Source: Deltaproteobacteria bacterium
GTDB taxonomy: Bacteria; Myxococcota_A; Polyangia; Polyangiales; JADJMO01
Assembly: GCA_022843175.1 (NCBI GenBank)
Contig: JALHOE010000043.1
Location: 1-47,995, forward strand
DNA: 47,995 nt
Direction: 5' to 3'
Below, piece by piece: positions 1-6,924 of this stretch. Every line of letters starts with the position of its first letter. The stretch's first letter is position 1. The notes beneath the pieces are model-generated. The model did no database searches. It was not told the DNA's origin and was given only the letters and a program-made list of their open reading frames with translations. Both the position numbers and the translations under genes were made by a program.

Positions 1-318
1 ATTCGTCAGGTCCGCGCCGCCGCGGGGCTATGTCCTTTTGGCTATCACGCGCTCGCGTTGGGGGCGCCCTCGCCCGCCGCGGGGGGCGCGCGACTCGGGT
101 TCGCAGCGCGCATGGCGTTCGGGGCCGCGGTCGCGACCGCGGGGCTCGCGGCCGCGTGTGGCGGCGGCAACAAGCCGGCCGAGACCAGCGGCACCAACAC
201 CGAGGCCGAGGCCGGCGTCGCCCAAGAGGACGCGGCCGCGCCCGCGACGAGCGGCTCGTTCGATCCCAACATGGCCAAGCCGTACGGCGCGCCCCCCGCG
301 GACGGGCTCCTCGTCTGA
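1..318 (+). CDS. 5'-truncated small lipoprotein-like protein with KPYGAPPADGLLV tail (paralog of next gene)
   Basis: The frame is open from base 1, so the gene starts before the window. The visible part aligns without gaps to the next protein (R-x-V-R-x5-CPF-x3-AL), then has a hydrophobic segment ending in a lipobox-like LAAAC, a Thr/Ala/Glu-rich linker and the C-terminal tail KPYGAPPADGLLV. That tail is identical to the end of the next protein. A TTG at 58 could be taken as a start, but it would cut off the part homologous to the paralog, so I reject it. The stop overlaps the next start (TGATG, 316-320), indicating translational coupling. Function is unknown. The identical tail beside a radical SAM/SPASM gene makes it a candidate substrate of that enzyme; this is inference. 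Confidence 0.75.
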   Translation: MRQVRAAAGLCPFGYHALALGAPSPAAGGARLGFAARMAFGAAVATAGLAAACGGGNKPAETSGTNTEAEAGVAQEDAAAPATSGSFDPNMAKPYGAPPADGLLV

Positions 319-686
319 TGCTGCGCGAGTGCGACGCGTGCCTGCGTCACGTCCGCGTCTCCGAGACGCGCTGTCCGTTCTGCGACGCAGCGCTCGCCGC
401 GGCGCCGCGCCTCCCGTCGGTGCCGAGCGGCGTGCGTTCGCGCGCCGCGCAGATCGCGATCGCGGCCACCCTGATCGGCTGCGAGGAGCCGAAGCCCCCG
501 GTCGCGCCGCACGAGTCGACCGAGGTCGCCGACGCGTCCCCGCCGCCGCCCGCCATGACCACGACGACGCCTCCCGCAGAGACCGCGACGGCACCCGCGA
601 CGACCGCGCCCCCGCCCCCGCCTCCTCCTCCGCCGAACCTCAAGAAGCCCTACGGCGCGCCTCCGGCCGACGGCCTACTCGTCTGA
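318..686 (+). CDS. Small protein: CxxC/CPFC zinc ribbon, lipobox-like segment, Pro-rich linker, KPYGAPPADGLLV tail
   Basis: 122 residues, starting at the ATG that overlaps the upstream stop. Residues 5-22 hold two Cys pairs (CDAC and CPFC) spaced like a zinc ribbon. Residues 43-55 form a hydrophobic stretch ending in LIGC, a lipobox-like site. A Pro/Thr-rich linker with nine consecutive prolines leads to the tail KPYGAPPADGLLV. The upstream paralog keeps CPF but has lost the last Cys of the second pair. The 3' end overlaps the convergent radical SAM gene by 12 bases. The arrangement of short protein, invariant C-terminus and adjacent SPASM enzyme resembles peptide-maturase pairs, but no family name is recognised. 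A membrane lipoprotein of unknown role is the alternative. Confidence 0.72.
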   Translation: MLRECDACLRHVRVSETRCPFCDAALAAAPRLPSVPSGVRSRAAQIAIAATLIGCEEPKPPVAPHESTEVADASPPPPAMTTTTPPAETATAPATTAPPPPPPPPPNLKKPYGAPPADGLLV

Positions 687-1937
687 CTCCACCACCACGT
701 CGAAGCGTGCGTGATCGAACGGCACGCCGGGCGCGGCCTCGCGCGGCACGATCCGTTCGCGCTTGCCGATGCGCTGGTGCTCGAGCGCGCGGTGGTGACA
801 GAGCGGATTGTTGCCGGGCCGACCGAGCACCGACTCCGACGTCCAGGTGCAGCCGGCGAGGCAGTTCTCCGCGTAGTAGCAGGTGCGGCAGTAGCCCCAC
901 AGATCGTCGACGGTGCGATCGCGCGTGTACCGCAGCGGCGCCGCGCGCTCCCATAGATCGCGTAGCTTGTGCTCGCGGACGTTGCCCCCCGCCCACTTGT
1001 CCGTCGCGAGCGACGGACACCCCTTGATCGTCCCGTCGGCCTCGATGCCGAGCCCGGAGCGACCGAGCCCGCACGTGCCGCGGTGACCGGTGGCCATCGT
1101 GCCGTGCAGCTTGGACTCGAACGGCCCGAAGTAGCCGATGTTGTTGCCCGGCCAGAGGAGCACGCGCGCCTCGCGACAACGGTCGGCCAGCTGACCGAGC
1201 ATCGGGAACAGCGTCAGCATGTCGTAGGGCTGGAGCAGCACGTCGGGCTCGTCGGCGGCGCGGCCCATCGCGACCGTGAGCTGAATCTGCCAGCTGTGGA
1301 TCCCCGCGGCGATGATCGTCTCGAGCACGTCGGGGAGCTCGCTCATGCTCAGGCGGTTGATCTGGGTGTTGGCCGAGATGCGGATGCCGGCGGCGACGAG
1401 GTGGTCCATCGCCGCGAGCGCCGCGCGATACGAGCCGGGCACGCCGCGCAGGCGATCGTGGGTGGCCTCGTTGCCGTCGAGCGAGACGCTCGCGCTGATC
1501 AGGCCCGCGCTCTTCGCCGCTCGGGCGCGCTCGGGCGTGAGGCCGCGGCCGCCGGTCGTCATCAGCGCCTGCATCCCACGCGCGGTGATCCGCTCGATGA
1601 TCGCGAGCCAGTCGTCGCGCAGGTACGCCTCGCCGCCGATCAGGATCACCTCGAGGCACCCGAGCTCGGCGAGCTGGTCGACGAGGTCGAGGCACTCCTC
1701 GGTGCTGAGCTCGTCGGGCCGCGCGTGGCCGGCGCGCGATCCGCAGTGCCGACACGCGAGATCGCACGCCAGCGTCACCTCCCACACGGCGTACACCGGG
1801 CGGTACTCGCGATCGATCGCGCGCACGTCCGGCGCGAGCGGGAGCCTCTTCGGTCCGGCCGGCGCGCGCGGCGCGATGGGGAGATCGCGACGCGGGCGGG
1901 GCGCACGCATCAGGGCCTCGCGCTCGTCCTCTCGCAT
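675..1937 (-). CDS. Radical SAM/SPASM domain protein
   Basis: 420 residues. The 4Fe-4S-binding CX3CX2C motif is C58-C62-C65 (CDLACRHC). A TIM-barrel core with the GGEAYLR motif follows. The C-terminal third (about 285-375) carries a textbook seven-Cys SPASM domain: C-X12-G-X4-C, then CRTCYYAENCLAGC (CX2CX5CX3C) and a final NPLC. SPASM proteins with this spacing commonly mature ribosomal peptides or proteins (family knowledge). The gene converges with two small proteins that share an identical C-terminal tail, and diverges 56 bp from an aldo/keto-reductase-like gene. The substrate is inferred, not shown. A haem-pathway-like or sulfatase-maturase-like role is an alternative, but no haem or sulfatase gene is nearby. 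Confidence 0.9.
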   Translation of the reverse strand: MREDEREALMRAPRPRRDLPIAPRAPAGPKRLPLAPDVRAIDREYRPVYAVWEVTLACDLACRHCGSRAGHARPDELSTEECLDLVDQLAELGCLEVILIGGEAYLRDDWLAIIERITARGMQALMTTGGRGLTPERARAAKSAGLISASVSLDGNEATHDRLRGVPGSYRAALAAMDHLVAAGIRISANTQINRLSMSELPDVLETIIAAGIHSWQIQLTVAMGRAADEPDVLLQPYDMLTLFPMLGQLADRCREARVLLWPGNNIGYFGPFESKLHGTMATGHRGTCGLGRSGLGIEADGTIKGCPSLATDKWAGGNVREHKLRDLWERAAPLRYTRDRTVDDLWGYCRTCYYAENCLAGCTWTSESVLGRPGNNPLCHHRALEHQRIGKRERIVPREAAPGVPFDHARFDVVVESDE

Positions 1938-1993
1938 CCGGCGAGGCTAGCCGGATTGCACCCCTCCTGGCGCGGCGGCATCAACAGGCGGCG

Positions 1994-2800
1994 ATGAGCT
2001 TCACCCGCCGCTACGTTCCCGCGCTCGGCCGCGAGGTCCACCGGCTGGGCCTCGCCTGCAATTTCGGCATCGACGCGGCCGGCTTCGACGAGGGCCTCGA
2101 GCGCGGCATGGACACGATCCTGTGGACGTGGATGCGCACCGGCCACCTCCGGCCGTCGCTGCGCGCGGCCCTCGCTCGCGATCGCGCGCGCCACGTCGTG
2201 CTCGCCGGCCCGACCATCGGCTACTTCGCCGGCAACATTCGTCGCGGCGTCGAGCGCACCCTGCGCGACCTCAACACCGACTACCTCGACGTGCTGATGC
2301 TGTTCTGGCTCGGCAAGACGTCCGCGCTCACCCCCGGCACCATCGAGGCCGCGCTCCGCCTCAAGGAAGAGGGCAAGGTCCGCGCGATCGGCACCTCCAT
2401 CCACGATCGGGTGCGCGCCGGGCAGCTCGCGGTCGACTCGCCGATCGACCTGTTCATGCTCCGCTACAACGCCGCCCACCCGGGCGCCGAGCGCGACGTC
2501 TTCCCCCACCTGCACCAGCGCAAACCGGCCGTGGTCGCCTACACCGCCACGTCGTGGCGCAAGCTGCTGCGCGCGCCGCGCGGCTGGGACGGCCCGCCGA
2601 TGAGCGCCGGCGATTGCTATCGCTTCTGCCTCTCGAGCCCCCACGTCGATCTCACCCTCACCGGCCCCGCCAACGTCGAGCAGCTGCGCGAGAGCCTGGC
2701 GGCGCTCGAGCGCGGTCCGCTGTCGGAGGAAGAGGAGCGCTACGTCCGCTCGTTCGGCGCGCACGTGCACGGGGGTTCGCCGCTGCAGCAAACGGCGTAG
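1994..2800 (+). CDS. Aldo/keto reductase-fold protein, catalytic tetrad mostly lost
   Basis: 268 residues. The AKR fold is visible in NTDYLDVL, the EEGKVRAIG strand and the C-terminal SPHVDLTLTGP segment. Active AKRs use an Asp-Tyr-Lys-His tetrad. The Asp is retained (GMDTILW, about residue 40), but the Tyr position lies in WTWM, the Lys-bearing strand reads VVLAGPT with no Lys, and the His position reads LMLFWLG. It is therefore either a non-catalytic AKR-fold protein or one with altered chemistry. It starts 56 bp from the divergent radical SAM gene and ends 11 bp before the glyoxalase gene, so the latter two are probably cotranscribed. It may be an accessory or binding subunit; I see no evidence of a substrate. 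Confidence 0.8.
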   Translation: MSFTRRYVPALGREVHRLGLACNFGIDAAGFDEGLERGMDTILWTWMRTGHLRPSLRAALARDRARHVVLAGPTIGYFAGNIRRGVERTLRDLNTDYLDVLMLFWLGKTSALTPGTIEAALRLKEEGKVRAIGTSIHDRVRAGQLAVDSPIDLFMLRYNAAHPGAERDVFPHLHQRKPAVVAYTATSWRKLLRAPRGWDGPPMSAGDCYRFCLSSPHVDLTLTGPANVEQLRESLAALERGPLSEEEERYVRSFGAHVHGGSPLQQTA

Positions 2801-2811
2801 GCTCTCGGGCG

Positions 2812-3231
2812 ATGCGCTACCTGCACACCATGCTGCGCGTCCGCGATCTCGACGCGGCGCTCGACTTCTTCGTCCACAAGCTCGGGCTTCGCGAGCTGCG
2901 CCGCCGCGACAGCGAGCAGGGCCGCTTCACGCTGGTGTTCCTCGCCGCCGAGAACGAGGACGCGCAGGTCGAGCTCACCCACAACTGGGACCAACAGGAC
3001 GCCTACCCCACTGGCCGCTTCTTCGGACACCTGGCCTACGAGGTCGACGACATCTACGCCATGTGCGAGCGGCTGCGCGCCGGCGGCGTCGTCATTCACC
3101 GTCCGCCTCGCGACGGGCGGATGGCGTTCGTGAAATCGCCCGACGGCCACTCCATCGAGCTGATCCAGAGCGGCGACGCGCTGCCGCCGCGCGAGCCGTG
3201 GGCGTCGATGCCCAACACGGGCGAGTGGTGA
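2812..3231 (+). CDS. gloA: Glyoxalase I-like VOC protein (lactoylglutathione lyase)
   Basis: 139 residues, close to bacterial GloA length, starting at ATG 2812. The N-terminus MRYLHTMLRVRDL strongly resembles GloA. All four expected metal ligands are present: His5, Glu in VELTHNW, His in FGHLAYEV and Glu in HSIELIQ near the end. The known reaction converts the hemithioacetal of methylglyoxal and glutathione to S-lactoylglutathione in the cytoplasm. The C-terminal extension (PPREPWASMPNTGEW) is longer than usual. The gene lies 11 bp after the AKR-like gene and 23 bp before a TerB-like gene, all rightward. Another vicinal-oxygen-chelate activity linked to the radical SAM locus cannot be excluded. 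Confidence 0.82.
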   Translation: MRYLHTMLRVRDLDAALDFFVHKLGLRELRRRDSEQGRFTLVFLAAENEDAQVELTHNWDQQDAYPTGRFFGHLAYEVDDIYAMCERLRAGGVVIHRPPRDGRMAFVKSPDGHSIELIQSGDALPPREPWASMPNTGEW

Positions 3232-3254
3232 GGGCGCGATGCTAGCCTTGCTCC

Positions 3255-3662
3255 ATGGTGCTCGGTCGAGACGTCTTCCTCGCGCTCGCGTCGATCGTGT
3301 GGGCGGACGGGCGCGTCGTGCCGGCCGAGGCCAAGGCGCTGGCCGACGCAGCGCGCGCGTGCGGCATCAAGGGTGACGATCTGGTCGCGATCGTCGGCGC
3401 CACGCTCGAGCGCCAGGCCGTGCCGCAGCGCCTCACGCTCACCCACGACGAGAAGCTGTTCGTCTACGGCGTCGCCGTGTGGCTCGCGGAGGTCGACGGC
3501 GTGGTCAGCCACGAGGAGACCGAAGCGATCCGCGAGCTCGGCGATCGGATGGGGCTGACCGTCGACGAGCGCGCCATGGTGTGGGCGGCCGCGCGCGCGC
3601 CGGGGCACCGTCCGGCGGCCTCGGAGCTCGAAGAGGCGATCTCCCGCGCGTCCCGTCCGTGA
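3255..3662 (+). CDS. TerB-like (tellurite resistance TerB fold) protein
   Basis: 135 residues, all-helical. Two metal-binding-type TerB motifs are visible: WADGRVVPAEA (about 16-26) and AEVDGVVSHEE (about 76-86), acidic loops that recur in the TerB and DUF533 families. There is no signal peptide or membrane segment, so it is probably cytoplasmic. It lies 23 bp after the glyoxalase gene in the same direction. No ter operon partner is present, so a tellurite role is not supported. In this family single-domain members are widespread and mostly uncharacterised. The start at ATG 3255 fits the spacing; no strong ribosome binding site is seen. Confidence 0.78.
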   Translation: MVLGRDVFLALASIVWADGRVVPAEAKALADAARACGIKGDDLVAIVGATLERQAVPQRLTLTHDEKLFVYGVAVWLAEVDGVVSHEETEAIRELGDRMGLTVDERAMVWAAARAPGHRPAASELEEAISRASRP

Positions 3663-3824
3663 TCGGTCGCTGCGCGACGGCTTGCGCAATTCGTCCCGTG
3701 CGCCGCGCGCCACCTCGCCGTGTCGGTCGCGAGCGCGGCGTCTCCGCGCCGTGACAGCGCCTGTTTTTGCGGCGATCGCGGCTCGGTCACGGACGGAACG
3801 GCGGTTGCTCTGACCCCGGTCGCC
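3663..3824. other. Intergenic stretch before the papain-like lipoprotein gene
   Basis: 162 bp with no convincing gene. The frame of the following peptidase stays open up to about 3720, but starting there would put 35 residues with no secretion features before the lipoprotein signal. I see no clear -35/-10 or -24/-12 promoter and no strong hairpin. Confidence 0.5.
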
Positions 3825-5039
3825 ATGATCAACGCCCGCACCCTCGCCGTCCTCGCTCCGATCGCCTTCGCCGCGTGCTCGATGCCGAACAACTACGAGG
3901 AGTCGTCGGCGAGCTCCACGAACGGGGTGCCGCCGCCGTGGATGGAGATCCGCGACTACGAACCGGAGAAGCCGGTGGTGGTCGAGAACGCGAAGGATCT
4001 CTTCGGCGATCTCCCGCGCGCGGACTTCAGCCAGGAGATCCTCACCAAGGACGCGACCTCGGGCACCTACTCGCTGCTCGAGTGGGACACCCCGCCGAAG
4101 AACCAGGGCAGCCGACCGTGGTGCACGGCGTTCGCGCAGATCACGGTGATGGAGAACATGATCCGCCACGGCTTCGGCGAGATCGTCGACCTCTCGGAGA
4201 TTCACCACTTCCGCAACTACAACCAATACGACTGCTACGCGTCGACCAAGGCGTCGCAGAGCTACAAGATCATCCCCGAGGCGTCGTGGCCGTACGCGGG
4301 CTCGCCGGTCTCCGGCTACAAGGAGCACGGCCTCGCCAAAATCACCGGCTATCGCAGCCTCACCAAGATGAGCCAGGTGAAGGACGCGCTCCGCGCCAAC
4401 CACCCGGTGCACATCGGCCTCGACATCAACGGCTCGTGGAACGCGCCGGGCAAGAACGGGCGCCTGCGGTCGGGCGGCGGCGGCGGCGGCGGCCACGCCA
4501 TCACCATCGTCGGCTTCTACGAGGACACGACCTACAGCGGCGGCGGCTACTTCCTCATCAAGAACTCGTGGGGCACCAAGTGGGGCGACCTCGGCTACGG
4601 CCGGTTGCCGTACGACTACTGCAACTACGGCTGGTGCGTGCTGCTCGAGACGCTCGGGGTCGAGTACAAGGGCAAGGTGTGGGACGGCACGACGGTGCCG
4701 CCGCCCCCGCCGCCCGCGGGCGACGATCCGACGGTCAACGATCTCACCGTCGGAACCCACAAGAACGCCGCGCAGGCGAACAAGTTCACGCTGTCGCTGG
4801 TGGAGAAGAAGGCGGGCGCGCTCGGGCAGGTGACCAAGGTCGTCTACAACGTGCACGAGACCTTCGGCACCTACGCCACCTGGACGGTGGAGGATCCGAA
4901 GGACGGCTTCAAGATCCCCTTCGAGTACACGACCTACTTCAAGGGTCGCTGGACGACGAACGGCGCCGCGGTCTACCTGAAGAGCGGCAAGATCCTCAAC
5001 CTGCCCGGCGCCATCGTGCAGTGGTACTACGTCGACTGA
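3825..5039 (+). CDS. Papain-like (C1 family) cysteine peptidase lipoprotein
   Basis: 404 residues from ATG 3825, chosen because it begins directly with a lipoprotein signal (lipobox FAAC, Cys about residue 17). The catalytic domain shows Cys in NQGSRPWCTAF (about 100), His in GGHAITIVGF (about 224) and Asn in IKNSWGTKWGD (about 247), in the papain order Cys-His-Asn. There is no obvious inhibitory propeptide beyond about 75 residues. A run of seven glycines sits directly before the catalytic His. A poly-Pro linker (about 290) leads to a C-terminal domain of about 105 residues of unknown fold. It is likely anchored to a periplasmic or outer membrane face. The gene converges with and overlaps the GMC oxidoreductase gene by 13 bp. 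Confidence 0.88.
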   Translation: MINARTLAVLAPIAFAACSMPNNYEESSASSTNGVPPPWMEIRDYEPEKPVVVENAKDLFGDLPRADFSQEILTKDATSGTYSLLEWDTPPKNQGSRPWCTAFAQITVMENMIRHGFGEIVDLSEIHHFRNYNQYDCYASTKASQSYKIIPEASWPYAGSPVSGYKEHGLAKITGYRSLTKMSQVKDALRANHPVHIGLDINGSWNAPGKNGRLRSGGGGGGGHAITIVGFYEDTTYSGGGYFLIKNSWGTKWGDLGYGRLPYDYCNYGWCVLLETLGVEYKGKVWDGTTVPPPPPPAGDDPTVNDLTVGTHKNAAQANKFTLSLVEKKAGALGQVTKVVYNVHETFGTYATWTVEDPKDGFKIPFEYTTYFKGRWTTNGAAVYLKSGKILNLPGAIVQWYYVD

Positions 5040-6487
5040 AGCCACTCGCCGAAGCGCTCGCCGATCATCAACGCCGTGAGGTTGGTGTTGGCCATCGGGA
5101 TCGTCGGCAGCAGGCTCACGTCGGCGACGAAGAGCCCCTCCACACCCCGCACGCGGCCGCGCGGATCGCACGCGGTGTCGGCGGTGTCGCCCATCGGCGC
5201 CGTGCCCGACGGGTGATAGCCGGAGTCGCAGCTCTTGCGGATCCACGCGTCGATCGAGCGTCGATCGCGGAGCGTGCGCGCCGAGGGAAAGAAGTGGGTG
5301 GCGAGGCCGCGCATCGCGCGTGAGCTCGCGAGCAGCGATGCGAGCTCCATCGCCTCCACTGCGCACGCGCGGTCGTCGGGGTGGTGGAGCAGCTCGGAGT
5401 CGATCCGCGGCTTGCCGAACAAGCTCGGGAACACCAGCTTGCCGACGCCGCGCGGCTTGCCCACGCTGCACATCAGGCTCACGCCGGGGAACGTGAGCCA
5501 CGGGGTCGGCACGATCGATCCCGGCTGCAGCTGCATGTCGTTCGGTCGCGCGCTCTTCTCGGAGCGGTAGCGGAGCACCGTCTGGATCAGCGGGAAGTCG
5601 GTGCGCGAGACGCCGTGGCGCGGCACGAAGAACATCGCCGCGCCGGGGTGGTCGAGGAGCCGCGCGCCGACCGAGGGCGAGTCGACGAGCACGTCCACGC
5701 CGAGGCGCTCGAGGTCGCGACGCGGGCCGACGCCGGAGCGGAGCAAGAGCTGTGGCGTCGCGATCGCGCCGCCGCACAGCACGATTTGTCGTGCGCGAAG
5801 CACCTCGCCCTCGATCTCCACGCCGACCGCGCGGCGGTTCTCGAACACCACGCGACGCACCGGCGTGTTCGCGCGCAGCGTCAACCGCGCGCGCACCCTC
5901 GGCGTGAGGTAGCAGCCCGCCGCGCTCATGCGCACGCCGTCGACCTTGTTCATCGCGTGCGGGCCGACGCCGGTGGTCGTCGGGTCGTTGGTGTCCGGGC
6001 TGTCGCGGAAGCCGAGCTCGCGGCAGGCCTCGACGAACGCGGCTTGCCACGGCGTGAGCTCGCCGGGCGGGTGACGCCGGATCGGGATCGGCCCCGCGTT
6101 GCCGTGCCACTCGTTGGCGAAGTCGAGGTCGTTCTCCAGGCGCTTGAACGCGGGGAGACACGCGTCGAAGGTCCAGTCGCGGAGCCCCCACTCGTCGTAG
6201 TCGTAGGGCTGGCCGCGGATGGCGATGCAGGTGTTCACCGCCGAGGAGCCCCCGACGACGCGGCCGCGCGGGAACCGGAACAGGATCTGCCCCGCCGTGG
6301 GCCGGTGCCGATAGTTCCAGTCGTGCGAGGTGAGCGCGTTGCGGGTGCCGTCGCGCAGATCGCTCGGCAGCGCCGCGTCGTCGTAGTCCGGTCCGGCCTC
6401 GAGCAGGAGCACGTCCTGCCGCTCGCTCAAGCGCGCGGCGATCACCGCGCCCGAGGAGCCGGCCCCGACGACGATGGTGTCGTGCAC
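5027..6487 (-). CDS. GMC-family FAD oxidoreductase (choline dehydrogenase-like)
   Basis: 486 residues. The N-terminal FAD-binding motif is VVGAGSSGAVIAARLSE (6-22), followed by the adenine-contacting LLLEAGPD. The GMC signature region PRGRVVGGSSAVNTC is near residue 75. The C-terminal domain carries HPSGTAPMGD, whose His is the usual catalytic base, and PMANTNLTALMIGER at the flavin. These enzymes oxidise alcohols with FAD in the cytoplasm; the substrate (choline, long-chain or aromatic alcohol) cannot be read from the sequence. It is a single-gene unit: its 3' end overlaps the peptidase gene and its start lies 47 bp from the divergent glutaredoxin gene. The length is slightly short for choline dehydrogenase (about 550). 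Confidence 0.9.
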   Translation of the reverse strand: MHDTIVVGAGSSGAVIAARLSERQDVLLLEAGPDYDDAALPSDLRDGTRNALTSHDWNYRHRPTAGQILFRFPRGRVVGGSSAVNTCIAIRGQPYDYDEWGLRDWTFDACLPAFKRLENDLDFANEWHGNAGPIPIRRHPPGELTPWQAAFVEACRELGFRDSPDTNDPTTTGVGPHAMNKVDGVRMSAAGCYLTPRVRARLTLRANTPVRRVVFENRRAVGVEIEGEVLRARQIVLCGGAIATPQLLLRSGVGPRRDLERLGVDVLVDSPSVGARLLDHPGAAMFFVPRHGVSRTDFPLIQTVLRYRSEKSARPNDMQLQPGSIVPTPWLTFPGVSLMCSVGKPRGVGKLVFPSLFGKPRIDSELLHHPDDRACAVEAMELASLLASSRAMRGLATHFFPSARTLRDRRSIDAWIRKSCDSGYHPSGTAPMGDTADTACDPRGRVRGVEGLFVADVSLLPTIPMANTNLTALMIGERFGEWLQST

Positions 6488-6534
6488 GCGCGCCGTTTAG
6501 CGCGACCGAGCGCCGCGGGCTATGCTCGGGCGTA

Positions 6535-6867
6535 GTGCGCGTATTGCTCCTCCTCGCCCTGGCGCTGTCCCCCGCGTTCTCCGCTCGCGCCTCCGAGGCG
6601 CTCGGCAACGAGCAGGGATCGGCGCAGGTCACCCTCTACGGCGCGGCCTGGTGCTCGGCCTGCAAGTCGCTCGAGTCCTCGCTGAATTCCCGCGGGATCC
6701 CGTTCTCCAAGGTCGACGTCGACGAGAACCCCGGCGCATTCGCCATCGCCAAAAAGGCGACCGGCAGCAACGCCATCCCGATCACGAACATTCTGCGCGG
6801 CCCCACCCACACCTGGATCGTCGGCGCCAACCCGGACGCCGTCGAGCGCGCCTACCGGGGCGACTAG
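6535..6867 (+). CDS. Secreted glutaredoxin-like protein
   Basis: 110 residues with a GTG start. The N-terminal signal (MRVLLLLALALSPAFSARA) has an AxA cleavage site near residue 19. The mature part is a single glutaredoxin/thioredoxin fold with the active-site motif C40-S-A-C43 in GAAWCSAC, the cis-Pro loop NAIPIT and a C-terminal glycine turn. It probably acts in the periplasm on disulfides. CSAC differs from the CPYC of classical glutaredoxins, so activity with glutathione is uncertain. It is followed 57 bp later by the DUF4139 lipoprotein gene in the same direction. A GTG immediately before a good signal peptide supports the start. Confidence 0.82.
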   Translation: MRVLLLLALALSPAFSARASEALGNEQGSAQVTLYGAAWCSACKSLESSLNSRGIPFSKVDVDENPGAFAIAKKATGSNAIPITNILRGPTHTWIVGANPDAVERAYRGD

Positions 6868-6899
6868 ATCTTTTCGCTGGCTCGCGCGTGTAAGGCCTG

Positions 6900-6914
6900 A
6901 ACGCGAATCGCGTT
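6900..6914. promoter_or_regulatory. 15-bp perfect inverted repeat abutting the ribosome binding site
   Basis: AACGCG-AAT-CGCGTT lies directly before the GGAGG Shine-Dalgarno sequence (6915-6919) of the DUF4139 gene. It could be an operator or a small hairpin that affects ribosome access. The GGAGG at a 5-base spacing fixes the gene start at ATG 6925 rather than the in-frame TTG at 6913. Confidence 0.35.
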
Positions 6915-6924
6915 GGAGGTCATC

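Noticed and set aside
58-318. TTG 58 as the start of the first small protein
   Set aside because: The frame is open to base 1 and the residues before TTG match the paralog, so the true start is before the window.
5381-6535. Rightward open frame of about 380 codons opposite the GMC gene
   Set aside because: It is the complement of a complete GMC oxidoreductase with intact FAD and His motifs and has no recognisable domain.
3096-6632. Open frame of over 1,100 codons on the minus strand
   Set aside because: It runs across several well-supported genes in other frames and its translation is a low-complexity Arg/Ala/Pro string, typical of GC-rich shadows.
6913-6924. TTG 6913 as the start of the DUF4139 gene
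   Set aside because: These bases hold the GGAGG Shine-Dalgarno for ATG 6925, which directly begins a lipoprotein signal.
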